A DNA stretch of 64,000 nucleotides from the NCBI GenBank assembly GCA_902779125.1, contig CACZAC010000005.1:1-64000 (forward strand), given 5' to 3'. Made by a program: the position numbers and the translations under genes. Below the pieces are notes generated by a model, which saw nothing but the letters and a program-made list of their open reading frames with translations, was not told the DNA's origin and did no database searches. How positions within the stretch are numbered: position 1 is the first letter of the stretch; each line of letters opens with the position of its first letter. This DNA comes from an uncultured Bacteroidales bacterium. GTDB taxonomy: Bacteria > Bacteroidota > Bacteroidia > Bacteroidales > Muribaculaceae. Of this stretch, positions 15,323 through 23,640 are shown piece by piece.

Positions 15323-16423
15323 ATGGGACTAATAATGGAGAATATCGACACTGCCGGCATTCTGGCGCAATTTGAAATAAAGGGTATGGTCAAGGACGTC
15401 AAGCCTTTGGGCAACGGACTCATTAACGACACCTACCATGTGATTACCGAGGGCACCGCGCCCGACTATGTGCTCCAGCGCATCAACAACGCCATCTTCC
15501 AGGACGTGGACCTGCTGCAGCACAACATCGAGGTGGTGACGGCACACATCCGCTGCAGGCTAGAAGCCTGCAATACCGACGACATTGACCGCCGTGTGCT
15601 GCAATTCGTTAAGGTCCGCAGTGGCAAGACCTACTACCGCGACGAGGCCGACCGCTACTGGCGTGTGATGGTATATATCCCCGATACTGTCACCAACGAG
15701 GCTGTCACGCCCGAGAGCGCCTATGACTGCGGCAAGGCTTTCGGCAACTTCGAAAAAATGCTGGTCGATGTGCCAGAAGCGTTGGGCGAGACTATCCCCG
15801 ACTTCCACAACATGGAACTGCGCATGCGCCAGCTGCGTGAGGCTGTCGCTAACAATGCTGCTGGTCGCCTTGACGAGGTGCGCGACATCGTCGACGAACT
15901 GGAGCGCGATGCCAACGATATGTGCCTGGCCGAACGGCTTTACCGCGAGGGCCGGTTGCCCAAACGCATCTGCCACTGCGACACCAAGGTCAATAACATG
16001 CTGTTTGACCAGCAAGGCAGGGTGCTGTGCGTTATCGACCTCGACACGGTGATGCCGTCGTTCATTTTTTCGGACTACGGCGACTTCCTGCGCACTGGTG
16101 CCAATTTCACCGCCGAGGACGACCCCGACCTGTCACGTGTGGGTTTCAACGAGGAAATTTTCAAGGCCTTTACAACAGGTTATTTGGAGTCGGCTCGCGA
16201 CTTCCTCATGCCTATTGAGATGGAGATGCTACCCTATGCCGTGGCGCTGTTCCCCTTCATGCAGTGCGTGCGTTTCCTCGCCGATTACATCAACGGTGAC
16301 ACCTACTACAAAATCAAGTATCCCACCCACAACCTTGACCGCACCCGCAACCAACTGGCCCTCTACCGCGACGTGCGCCGCCACGACCAGATGATGACCG
16401 ACTTCATCCACACCCTGCTGTAA
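15323..16423 (+). CDS. N-acetylhexosamine 1-kinase-like phosphotransferase
   Basis: Aminoglycoside-phosphotransferase/choline-kinase fold protein of 366 residues, close in look to NahK-type N-acetylhexosamine 1-kinases, which convert GalNAc or GlcNAc to the 1-phosphate with ATP. The N-lobe has PLGNGLINDTYHV. The catalytic loop is HCDTKVNNMLFD (near residue 216), with the metal-binding VIDLDTVMPS after it. SDYGDFLRTGANFTAEDDPDL is typical of this subgroup. The start may be 15323 or the ATG at 15335. It is the third gene of the SDR-GH109 unit, separated from GH109 by 87 bases that carry the period-9 array, and completes a plausible GalNAc salvage route. Confidence 0.88.
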   Translation: MGLIMENIDTAGILAQFEIKGMVKDVKPLGNGLINDTYHVITEGTAPDYVLQRINNAIFQDVDLLQHNIEVVTAHIRCRLEACNTDDIDRRVLQFVKVRSGKTYYRDEADRYWRVMVYIPDTVTNEAVTPESAYDCGKAFGNFEKMLVDVPEALGETIPDFHNMELRMRQLREAVANNAAGRLDEVRDIVDELERDANDMCLAERLYREGRLPKRICHCDTKVNNMLFDQQGRVLCVIDLDTVMPSFIFSDYGDFLRTGANFTAEDDPDLSRVGFNEEIFKAFTTGYLESARDFLMPIEMEMLPYAVALFPFMQCVRFLADYINGDTYYKIKYPTHNLDRTRNQLALYRDVRRHDQMMTDFIHTLL

Positions 16424-16609
16424 TCTGCGATGTGGAATGCCCCTCGCTAAGACGCTAAATTTTCAGACAATTTGCACAGCATTAATGTCAACTTGGACAA
16501 GTGATGACATGGGATTTGCACTACATCCTGCGGATTCTACACCAATGCGTTTTTTACTGGACGCTAATTAATTAATTTGTCATTTCGTTTAACTTGCATG
16601 AATTTTTCG

Positions 16610-16617
16610 TATCTTTG
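16610..16617 (+). promoter_or_regulatory. predicted -7 element of the xylose unit
   Basis: TATCTTTG lies 75 nt before xylB. The base run at the -33 position is TTT rather than TTG. The rest of 16424-16691 shows no clear operator. No xylose regulator gene lies in the window. Confidence 0.55.
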
Positions 16618-16691
16618 CGACATGATGAATCACACCTAAGTGAAGAATCATTTAATCAAATTAATCCGAAAAAGAACCAGAAGAAAAAGAA

Positions 16692-18185
16692 ATGAGTCAT
16701 GCATATTTGTTAGGCCTGGATGTGGGCAGCAGTTCGGTAAAAGCTTCGTTGGTCGATGTGGAGACGGGCTGTTGTGTGGCATCGGCTTTTTCTCCGGGAC
16801 AGGAGGCTCCCATCAAGGCTGTGAAACCCGGGTGGGCCGAGCAAGACCCTCGTTCATGGTGGGATTATGCCAAGCAATCGCTTGTTCAGTGCTTAAAACA
16901 GGCGGATGCAACAGGTGAGGATATCAAGGCCATCGGCATCAGTTACCAGATGCATGGGCTGGTGTGTGTGGACCGTGACCTGCAGCCTGTGCGCGACAGC
17001 ATCATTTGGTGCGATTCCAGGGCGGTGCCTTATGGTGAGCGGGCGATGCAGGCATTGGGCAAGGACTGGTGCTTGGAGCATCTGCTCAATTCGCCGGGCA
17101 ATTTCACTGCAGCCAAGCTGGCGTGGGTCAAGGAAAATGAACCCGATGTGTACAGGCGCATCTACAAGGTGATGCTCCCGGGCGACTACATCGCCATGCG
17201 ACTGAGCGGTAAGCCTGCAACGACCATCAGCGGCTTGAGCGAAGGCATCATGTGGGACTTCAAGGCTGAGCGGCCTGCCGTTGAGCTGCTGGACTACTAC
17301 GGCTTTGACCACTCGCTCTTGAGCGAAACGGTGCCTACCTTCGGCATTCAAGCCACAGTGTCGCTTCAAGTGGCCAACGAGTTGGGCCTCAAGGCCGGGA
17401 CACCGATAGGCTACCGTGCCGGGGACCAGCCCAACAATGCCTTGTCGCTGAGCGTGCTCAATCCTGGCGAGGTCGCTGCTACGGCAGGCACCTCGGGCGT
17501 CGTGTATGGTGTTCTGGGCGAGGTCAATCGTGACCCGTTGAGCCGTGTCAACACCTTTGCCCATGTGAACTATTCGGCCGACCTTGACCGCCTGGGCGTG
17601 CTGTTGTGCATTAACGGCACTGGCATCCTCAATGCCTGGATGCGTCGCAATGTGACTTCAGGTCTTTCCTATCAAGAAATCAATGACCTCTGCGCCTCGG
17701 TGCCCATCGGCAGTGATGGCGTGACGGTCATCCCCTTTGGCAACGGTGCTGAGCGTGTGCTCGAGAATCGTGAGACGGGATGCTCGGTACACGGGCTGGA
17801 CTTCAACCGTCACAACCGCACCCACCTGCTGCGCGCGTCACAGGAGGGTATCGTGTTCAGTTTTGCCTATGGCATGGAAGTCATGCGAGAGATGGGCATG
17901 GACATCAGCACCATCCATGCGGGAAAGGCCAACATGATGTTGAGTCCCGTCTTCCGCCAGACCTTGGCTACCGTGAGCGGTGCGACCATCGAGCTGCATG
18001 ATACCGACGGCAGCGTGGGTGCCGCACGTGGAGCTGGAATCGGAGCAGGAATCTACAAGAATGCCCAGGAGGCTTTTGCCACGTTGCAATGTCTGTCGGT
18101 CATTGAGCCGATTGAACAGGAACGCGAGGCTTGCAAGTGCGCTTATGAGCGCTGGAAAGCCTTGTTGAAGAAGGCTTTATCATAA
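16692..18185 (+). CDS. xylB: xylulokinase
   Basis: Cytoplasmic FGGY-family kinase of 497 residues that phosphorylates D-xylulose to D-xylulose 5-phosphate with ATP, the second step of the isomerase route of xylose use. N-terminal phosphate loop LDVGSSSVKASLVD (residue 8 on), substrate region ISYQMHGLVCVD with W/D contacts (IIWCDSRA), AGDQPNNA with the catalytic Asp, and ATP-binding AGTSGVVYG all match xylulokinases. It is first of three genes (xylB, xylA, xylE) with 44- and 26-base gaps and is preceded by a -7 box at 16610. This order, kinase-isomerase-transporter, is common in Bacteroidales. Confidence 0.96.
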   Translation: MSHAYLLGLDVGSSSVKASLVDVETGCCVASAFSPGQEAPIKAVKPGWAEQDPRSWWDYAKQSLVQCLKQADATGEDIKAIGISYQMHGLVCVDRDLQPVRDSIIWCDSRAVPYGERAMQALGKDWCLEHLLNSPGNFTAAKLAWVKENEPDVYRRIYKVMLPGDYIAMRLSGKPATTISGLSEGIMWDFKAERPAVELLDYYGFDHSLLSETVPTFGIQATVSLQVANELGLKAGTPIGYRAGDQPNNALSLSVLNPGEVAATAGTSGVVYGVLGEVNRDPLSRVNTFAHVNYSADLDRLGVLLCINGTGILNAWMRRNVTSGLSYQEINDLCASVPIGSDGVTVIPFGNGAERVLENRETGCSVHGLDFNRHNRTHLLRASQEGIVFSFAYGMEVMREMGMDISTIHAGKANMMLSPVFRQTLATVSGATIELHDTDGSVGAARGAGIGAGIYKNAQEAFATLQCLSVIEPIEQEREACKCAYERWKALLKKALS

Positions 18186-18229
18186 AATAGAAATATTACC
18201 ATCAATAATCAACATAACACTAAAAGACA

Positions 18230-19546
18230 ATGAGTAAAGAGTATTTTCCCGAGATTGGCAAAATCCCGTATGAGGGAGCCGAGAGCAAGAATGTGATGGC
18301 GTTCCATTACTATGATGCCGAACGCGTGGTCATGGGCAAGAAGATGAAAGACTGGTTCAAATTCGCTATAGCCTGGTGGCATACCCTGGGGCAGGCCAGC
18401 GCTGACCAGTTTGGCGGACAGACCCGTTCCTATGAATGGGACAAAGCCGAGGACCCCTTGCAGCGCGCCAAGGACAAGATGGATGCTGGTTTTGAAATCA
18501 TGCAGAAGCTGGGCATCGAGTATTTCTGTTTCCATGATGTGGACCTCATTGAGGAGGCCGATACTATCGAGGAATATGAAGCCCGCATGAAGGCGATTAC
18601 CGACTATGCCCTGGAGAAGATGCAGGCAACGGGTATCAAGCTGCTGTGGGGTACTGCCAACGTGTTCGGCCATAAGCGTTACATGAACGGTGCCGCAACC
18701 AATCCCGACTTCAATGTCGTGGCACGTGCAGCCGTGCAAATCAAGAACGCTCTCGATGCCACCATCAAGTTGGGCGGTAACGCCTACGTCTTCTGGGGTG
18801 GTCGTGAGGGCTATCAGACCCTGCTCAATACCCAGATGCAGCGCGAGAAGAACCACCTGGCCAAGATGCTCACTGCAGCCCGTGATTATGCCCGTGCTAA
18901 GGGCTTCAAGGGCACCTTCCTGATTGAGCCCAAGCCCATGGAACCCACCAAGCACCAGTATGACCAGGATACCGAGACCGTTATCGGCTTCTTGCGTGCC
19001 AATGGCCTTGACAAGGACTTTAAGGTCAACATCGAGGTCAACCATGCCACGCTGGCGGGCCACACCTTTGCCCACGAGCTGGCAGTAGCTGTGGATAACG
19101 GCATGCTGGGCAGCATTGATGCTAATCGCGGTGACGACCAGAACGGTTGGGATACTGACCAGTTCCCCATCGACAGTTTTGAACTCACCAATGCTATGCT
19201 GCAGATCATGCGCGGTGGCGGCTTCAAGGACGGCGGTACCAACTTTGATGCCAAGCTGCGCCGCAACAGCACCGATCCCGAGGACATCTTTATCGCTCAC
19301 ATCAGTGGTATGGATGCCCTGGCCCGTGCCCTGTTGAGTGCTGCCGATATCCTCGAGAAGAGCGAGTTGCCTGATATGCTCAAGGAACGCTATGCCAGCT
19401 TTGACGCGGGCGAAGGCAAGCGCTTTGAGGACGGTCAGATGTCCCTCGAGGAACTGGTTGCCTATGCCAAGTCCCATGGCGAGCCCGCTACCATCAGCGG
19501 CAAGCAGGAGAAATATGAAGCCATCGTGGCTTTGCACGTCAAGTAA
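18230..19546 (+). CDS. xylA: xylose isomerase
   Basis: Class II D-xylose isomerase, 438 residues, interconverting D-xylose and D-xylulose in the cytoplasm with two divalent metals. Seen in order: the long N-terminal extension typical of class II, FCFHDVDL with the catalytic His (near residue 104), FWGGREGYQTLLNT, the KPKPMEPTKHQYDQD-like metal ligand region (EPKPMEPTKHQYD), VEVNHATLAGH, and the metal-binding DANRGDDQNGWDTD. Full length with no defects. It sits between xylB and xylE in one transcription unit. Confidence 0.98.
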   Translation: MSKEYFPEIGKIPYEGAESKNVMAFHYYDAERVVMGKKMKDWFKFAIAWWHTLGQASADQFGGQTRSYEWDKAEDPLQRAKDKMDAGFEIMQKLGIEYFCFHDVDLIEEADTIEEYEARMKAITDYALEKMQATGIKLLWGTANVFGHKRYMNGAATNPDFNVVARAAVQIKNALDATIKLGGNAYVFWGGREGYQTLLNTQMQREKNHLAKMLTAARDYARAKGFKGTFLIEPKPMEPTKHQYDQDTETVIGFLRANGLDKDFKVNIEVNHATLAGHTFAHELAVAVDNGMLGSIDANRGDDQNGWDTDQFPIDSFELTNAMLQIMRGGGFKDGGTNFDAKLRRNSTDPEDIFIAHISGMDALARALLSAADILEKSELPDMLKERYASFDAGEGKRFEDGQMSLEELVAYAKSHGEPATISGKQEKYEAIVALHVK

Positions 19547-19572
19547 TTTAGTCATTAAGCAATCAAGAGTTT

Positions 19573-21045
19573 ATGGGCTATTTTGATAAAGGCGGAAGCA
19601 GGCTCTATTTGGTGAGCATCGTCCTGGTGGCGGTGCTGGGTGGTCTGCTCTTCGGATATGACACGGCGGTCATCTCGGGCGCCGAGAAGGGCTTGCAGGC
19701 ATTCTTCATGCAGGCTACCGATTACAACCATACTGATGCTTGGCATGGCCTGACCTGTTCCAGTGCCCTGATCGGATGCATCATCGGCAGCGCCCTTTCA
19801 GGCTTGCTGGCAACCAACCTCGGTCGTAAGCGCTCGCTGATGCTTGCCGGCGTTTTGTTCTTCCTGTCTGCGCTGGGCAGCATGCATCCCGAGTTCCTGT
19901 TCTTTGAAGGGCAGGGCGCATCCAAGGAGCTGCTCATGGCCTTCAACTTCTACCGCATTGTCGGCGGTGTGGGTGTGGGTCTGGCTTCAGCTATCTGCCC
20001 CATGTACATCGGCGAGGTCGCTCCCACCAAGATTCGCGGCATGCTCGTGTCATGGAACCAGTTTGCCATCATCTTTGGACAGCTGGTGGTCTATTTCGTC
20101 AACTTCATGATTCTGGGCAGTCACGAGAATCCCGACATCGATATCGTGGGAGGCATTAACAAGGTGATGAACCCCGAGGGTGCCATGTGGGCTACCCAGG
20201 AGGGCTGGCGTTACATGTTCGGCAGCGAGGCCATTCCTGCCGGATTGTTCACCCTGCTCATCTGTCTCGTCCCCGAGACGCCGCGATACCTTGTCATGGC
20301 TGGTAGGAATGATATGGCATTTCATGTGCTGTCCCGCATCAATGGCAAGACCCGTGCCGAGATTATCCTTGCCGACATCAAGAGCACCATTACCCAGAAG
20401 ACTGAGAAGCTCTTCTCCTATGGCTATGTGTGTATCTTTATCGGCATCATGCTCAGCGTCTTCCAGCAGATAGTCGGCATCAATGCCGTGCTCTATTACG
20501 CCCCGCGCATCTTTGACGAGATGGGCATGACCAATCCCATGGTCAACACTGTGGTGATGGGTGTGATCAACATCCTGTTCACGCTGCTGGCCGTGTTCAC
20601 GGTCGAGAAGTTGGGCCGCAAGCCGCTGCTCGTTACCGGTTCGCTGGGTATGGCTTTGGGCGCCTTTGGTGTGGCCTTGGCGTTTGACAATCCCAACTTG
20701 GGCATGTTGTGCATGATTTCGCTCATGCTCTACAGCGCATGCTTCATGTTCAGCTGGGGACCCATCTGCTGGGTACTCATCGCCGAGATCTTCCCCAATA
20801 CCATACGTGGCAAGGCCGTTGCCATTGCCGTTGCCTTCCAGTGGATTTTCAACTGGATTGTCAGCACGTCGTTTGTGCCCATGTTCAACTTTGAGTTCAA
20901 TGAGGGTGACCAGATGGGACACTTGCTCACCTACGGCCTGTATGGCATCTTGTGTGTCGTGGCGGCCATCTTTGTCTGGAAAATTGTTCCCGAGACCAAG
21001 GGTAAAACACTCGAGGACATGAGCCGCATTTGGCGCAAGAAATGA
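19573..21045 (+). CDS. xylE: D-xylose:proton symporter (MFS sugar porter)
   Basis: Inner-membrane sugar/H+ symporter of the MFS sugar porter family, 490 residues and 12 predicted helices. Signatures are GGLLFGYDTAVISGAE in helix 1, the loop LGRKRSL, VGVGLASAICPMYIGEVAPTKIRG, the proline motif PETPRYL after helix 6, QQIVGINAVLYYAPRIF in helix 7 (sugar contacts), LGRKPLL, and the C-terminal PETKGKTLEDM. All are as in E. coli XylE. The position after xylB and xylA fixes xylose as the most likely substrate. A strong terminator (21085-21116) follows the gene. Confidence 0.95.
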   Translation: MGYFDKGGSRLYLVSIVLVAVLGGLLFGYDTAVISGAEKGLQAFFMQATDYNHTDAWHGLTCSSALIGCIIGSALSGLLATNLGRKRSLMLAGVLFFLSALGSMHPEFLFFEGQGASKELLMAFNFYRIVGGVGVGLASAICPMYIGEVAPTKIRGMLVSWNQFAIIFGQLVVYFVNFMILGSHENPDIDIVGGINKVMNPEGAMWATQEGWRYMFGSEAIPAGLFTLLICLVPETPRYLVMAGRNDMAFHVLSRINGKTRAEIILADIKSTITQKTEKLFSYGYVCIFIGIMLSVFQQIVGINAVLYYAPRIFDEMGMTNPMVNTVVMGVINILFTLLAVFTVEKLGRKPLLVTGSLGMALGAFGVALAFDNPNLGMLCMISLMLYSACFMFSWGPICWVLIAEIFPNTIRGKAVAIAVAFQWIFNWIVSTSFVPMFNFEFNEGDQMGHLLTYGLYGILCVVAAIFVWKIVPETKGKTLEDMSRIWRKK

Positions 21046-21084
21046 CTTGTAGATAAACACGTCGATTGGCGTCATGTGTAAATG

Positions 21085-21120
21085 AAGGACCGGCTGCCCT
21101 ATGACTGCCGGTCCTTTGTT
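21085..21120 (+). terminator. rho-independent terminator of xylBAE
   Basis: Perfect 10-bp stem AAGGACCGGC / GCCGGTCCTT with a 12-nt loop, then TGTTT. It lies 40 bases after the xylE stop. Confidence 0.88.
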
Positions 21121-21338
21121 TCTATTATGATTCATCGGTGTTCAGTAAAAATCGCATTTTATATTGTTAATATGTTGATTAATCATCATTTGAAAATATA
21201 ACACAAGCATGCTGTAGGGCCTCGCCTTGGCGTGGCCGCCTTACACAAGACTGAAAATCTTACCTTAAGGCACGAAGTATTTTGGGGATAGCCCTCATGG
21301 AATCGCAATAATGACACAAGATTTTGCATCTTTATTGT

Positions 21339-21394
21339 AAAAACAACTCAAACAACATCATAAAAAAGTTGTAAAAGTTGTTTGAGTTGTTTTT
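21339..21394. terminator. perfect 18-bp hairpin with period-9 core, probable bidirectional terminator
   Basis: AAAAACAACTCAAACAAC (21339-21356) pairs perfectly with GTTGTTTGAGTTGTTTTT (21377-21394) around a 20-nt loop. A and T runs at both ends suit termination from both sides, and the flanking genes converge. ACAAC recurs at 9-base spacing in the left arm; GTTGT recurs at 21368, 21377 and 21386. The rest of 21121-21459 contains no gene or clear signal. Confidence 0.65.
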
Positions 21395-21459
21395 AATATC
21401 AAGAGTGCGGAAGCCCTTGTATTTATTGTATTTGTTGTTTTCCTTTTATTGTTGTTGTA

Positions 21460-22149
21460 TTATGCCCAGCTGAAGTTGTCTGTGCCGGCGGCAATTTCGA
21501 AGTGGTATTTAGCGATGCCCAGGTCCATCTGGGTGTAGCCAATCAGCGAGAAACCTTTCTTGGCGCGTACGCGCGGCAGTTGACCGTCCTTAGCGGGCAG
21601 GAGTTCAAACGAGAACTTCTGCTGGTTCACTGCGGTAGGGGCGAGTAGGGCAGCCTCGACGCCGCGGCGGAACCACTCGGGCGTGTTGTCGCTCACGTTG
21701 CTCACCTGGTCGATGTGCTTGATTTTGTGTGAAACGCCTTGCGTCTCGCCGTAGCCGATGGCGATATAGGCTTTGATGACTTCACCCTCGTCGAGGACGT
21801 AGGTATCGGGTATCTTGGTGTAACTCAAGCCCACCCAGCAGGTATTCATCCCGAGCGTCTGTGCCAGCAGTACCAGTTGCTCGCCGTAGTAGCCGATGCG
21901 CTCATCCAGGTCGTCGGCTTTCACGCCAGCCATGACGAGGTAGTCGGTCACGTTGCGGAACTTGCCGTAGCGGGCAAAGGGGCCCAGAAAGGCTTTCGGC
22001 TCGTTGCGGATGAGCTGGATGTGCAGCTGTCCCTCGCGATTCAGTCGTTCAATCTTGTCTTGCAGCGCACGGGCATCGGCATCGGTCAGTGGCTGCTCTT
22101 TATAAGCCCTCACGCTGTGGCGGGCACTAATGGCTTCTTGTAATGTCAT
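21460..22149 (-). CDS. nitroreductase family protein (TM1586-like)
   Basis: FMN-dependent nitroreductase-fold protein of 229 residues, of the TM1586-type two-half arrangement. Visible are the N-terminal ISARHSVRAYKEQPL (FMN-phosphate contact), GYYGEQLVLLAQTLGMNTCWVGL in the middle, AYIAIGYGE, and a second half with WFRRGVEAALLAPTAVNQQKFSFEL resembling the substrate/FMN lid. It is cytoplasmic and the substrate is unknown. It is the last gene of a minus-strand unit with DUF4298 and the AlkZ-like glycosylase, 40 bases after the latter; a period-7 array spans that junction. Confidence 0.9.
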   Translation of the reverse strand: MTLQEAISARHSVRAYKEQPLTDADARALQDKIERLNREGQLHIQLIRNEPKAFLGPFARYGKFRNVTDYLVMAGVKADDLDERIGYYGEQLVLLAQTLGMNTCWVGLSYTKIPDTYVLDEGEVIKAYIAIGYGETQGVSHKIKHIDQVSNVSDNTPEWFRRGVEAALLAPTAVNQQKFSFELLPAKDGQLPRVRAKKGFSLIGYTQMDLGIAKYHFEIAAGTDNFSWA

Positions 22150-22168
22150 ATTTTGTGAACTTTATTTC

Positions 22169-22217
22169 TAAAAAACTAAGAACTAAAAACTAGGGACTAG
22201 AAACTAGAAACTTTTTA
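22169..22217. repeat. seven-unit period-7 array across a gene end
   Basis: The plus strand reads CTAAAAA, ACTAAGA, ACTAAAA, ACTAGGG, ACTAGAA, ACTAGAA, ACTTTTT in exact seven-base steps. It covers the last codons (KFLVSSP-stop) of the AlkZ-like gene, whose stop codon lies within a unit, and runs into the following gap. Confidence 0.85.
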
Positions 22218-23230
22218 TAGACTTCCCATTCGGTTTGCAGTTCGTCAGAATGGTTTCCGTCAAAGAATTGAGCCAGGCAGTCGGCCTTAAAGGGTGTCCA
22301 GTTGCCGCAGATGATGCCGTCATGGGCGATGATGGGCTGGAAGATGCCACTGTTGTTGTGGGCGCGGTGGGTGTGCTCGGCTGGCAGGACGATGTCGCGG
22401 CTCTTGTAGCCGATGAGGTATTCGTCGTAGGGCGGAATCAAGAGGTATTTGCCCTTGCGGAATCCGCGCGTTCGGCAATCGTCGGTGAGATAAAACTCAC
22501 GGCCTCGCCATTTCACGGTGTGAATCCTGTCACCCAGTAGTGCTATTGCTTTGCGGCAATCGCCGATGTTCATCCCCGACCACCACACGAAATCCTCAAG
22601 CGTGGCTGGTTGTCGGCTCTGGAAATATTTGCAGGCAAAGCGCATCAGCATCTCGTCGCGGTCGATGGCGTTTCTCGGTCCCACCTTGCTGGCAGTGAGC
22701 GCATAGGTGGCTTTCATGGGCAACAGGTCGCCGCTACAGAGTGTTCCTGACAATTCTGCCATGCGGATGTGATAAGACAGACGGTGGGCGTCCATGTGGA
22801 TGTCACGCTCGGCTAGGGCCTGGACGAAATCCTCTTTAGTCACGCTCCCCTTGTCGGTTGCCGTGCGGGCAAGGATGTCCCTGATGGCGGTGATTTCCTC
22901 TTCAGGAATGGTGATTCGGTTGCTGCTCATCCACCCGCGGATAACGGCGATGGCCTTGGGGGCGCACAGGTCAATCAAAGGCCAGTAATCCTCGGCTGTG
23001 ACCAGTTGCCACGTGCCACGCATCAGGTGCAGACGGATAATCTGTCCGTTGTCGAAGGCTGCCTTGAACGCCCCTGCCGACGGTTTGCGGGTGCGCATAG
23101 CTACCGCCCAGCGCATCATGCGGTATTCCTGGGCCTGCATGGCGCCCATGTGGCTGACCACCTCGGCAGGACTACCGAACTGCGGCGCGGCAAGTTGCTG
23201 GTTGAGAAGGCGGATGGCAACAGGATTCAT
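22190..23230 (-). CDS. AlkZ-like winged-helix DNA glycosylase (HTH_42)
   Basis: Protein of 346 residues of the winged-helix DNA-binding family (PF06224) that includes the AlkZ, AlkX and YcaQ DNA glycosylases, which remove alkylated or crosslinked bases. The catalytic loop motif QxQ is seen as MQAQEY (Q32-A33-Q34), the AlkZ-type form. RLHLMRGTWQLV and DEYLIGYKSRDIVL are family landmarks; the latter lies near the C-terminal wing, where DNA is gripped. It is cytoplasmic. The C-terminal codons are made of period-7 repeat units, so the original end may have been rewritten. It is grouped with DUF4298 upstream and a nitroreductase downstream. Confidence 0.88.
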   Translation of the reverse strand: MNPVAIRLLNQQLAAPQFGSPAEVVSHMGAMQAQEYRMMRWAVAMRTRKPSAGAFKAAFDNGQIIRLHLMRGTWQLVTAEDYWPLIDLCAPKAIAVIRGWMSSNRITIPEEEITAIRDILARTATDKGSVTKEDFVQALAERDIHMDAHRLSYHIRMAELSGTLCSGDLLPMKATYALTASKVGPRNAIDRDEMLMRFACKYFQSRQPATLEDFVWWSGMNIGDCRKAIALLGDRIHTVKWRGREFYLTDDCRTRGFRKGKYLLIPPYDEYLIGYKSRDIVLPAEHTHRAHNNSGIFQPIIAHDGIICGNWTPFKADCLAQFFDGNHSDELQTEWEVYKKFLVSSP

Positions 23231-23258
23231 ATCACAATTACATCAAAAGAACCATCCC

Positions 23259-23540
23259 TTATTCTATTCTAAGTTCCTTGCAGCTGTCGAGTAGGTTCCA
23301 AAGGCCGTCTTCCGAGAGGACTCCGCGTTTCAGGTCCTCGGGCAGCAGCCCTGCCTCGTCGTCTTCAAAGTCCTTGCGCCACTCCTGGCTGCCATAGTAT
23401 CCACTGAGCGCGGCGATATCGTCCTGCACTGCCTCCCACTTGTCGAGGGCGGCGTTAAGGCGCTTCAAGGCAGTCGAGACTGCACGGAATCGGCGCTCCA
23501 TCTGGCGGATGCGTGCCAACTGTTTTTTTCTCTCATCCAT
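23259..23540 (-). CDS. DUF4298 domain-containing protein
   Basis: Small cytoplasmic protein of 93 residues. A basic coiled helix (ERKKQLARIRQMERRF) is followed by ALKRLNAALDKWEAVQDDIAALSGYYGSQEWRKDFEDDEAGLLPEDLKRGVLSEDGLW. This is the hallmark of DUF4298: an invariant LxxYYGSxxWxxDxExxEaG-like stretch and a closing LxxLL helix. Function is unknown in the family. It is the first gene of the minus-strand unit with the AlkZ-like protein (28-base gap). A -7 box (CAAATATA on the plus strand, 23573-23580) lies just upstream, back to back with the promoter of the tricorn-like gene. Confidence 0.9.
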   Translation of the reverse strand: MDERKKQLARIRQMERRFRAVSTALKRLNAALDKWEAVQDDIAALSGYYGSQEWRKDFEDDEAGLLPEDLKRGVLSEDGLWNLLDSCKELRIE

Positions 23541-23572
23541 AGCGGTCTTATCTGATGATTACAATTAGGAGA

Positions 23573-23612
23573 CAAATATACGCTGATTTCCGAAGATTTT
23601 GATGTATATTTG
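23573..23612. promoter_or_regulatory. divergent -7 elements for DUF4298 and tricorn-like genes
   Basis: TATATTTG occurs on the minus strand (23573-23580) and on the plus strand (23605-23612), 24 bases apart. The plus-strand copy has CTG at 23583-23585, 19 nt upstream, as a near -33 box. Confidence 0.5.
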
Positions 23613-23640
23613 CAAAAAATAACCCAAACAGATTTTAAAT

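Noticed and set aside
18209..19555. 448-residue minus-strand frame opposite xylA
   Set aside because: Antisense shadow of a full-length xylose isomerase; composition is typical of reverse-strand Bacteroidetes genes.
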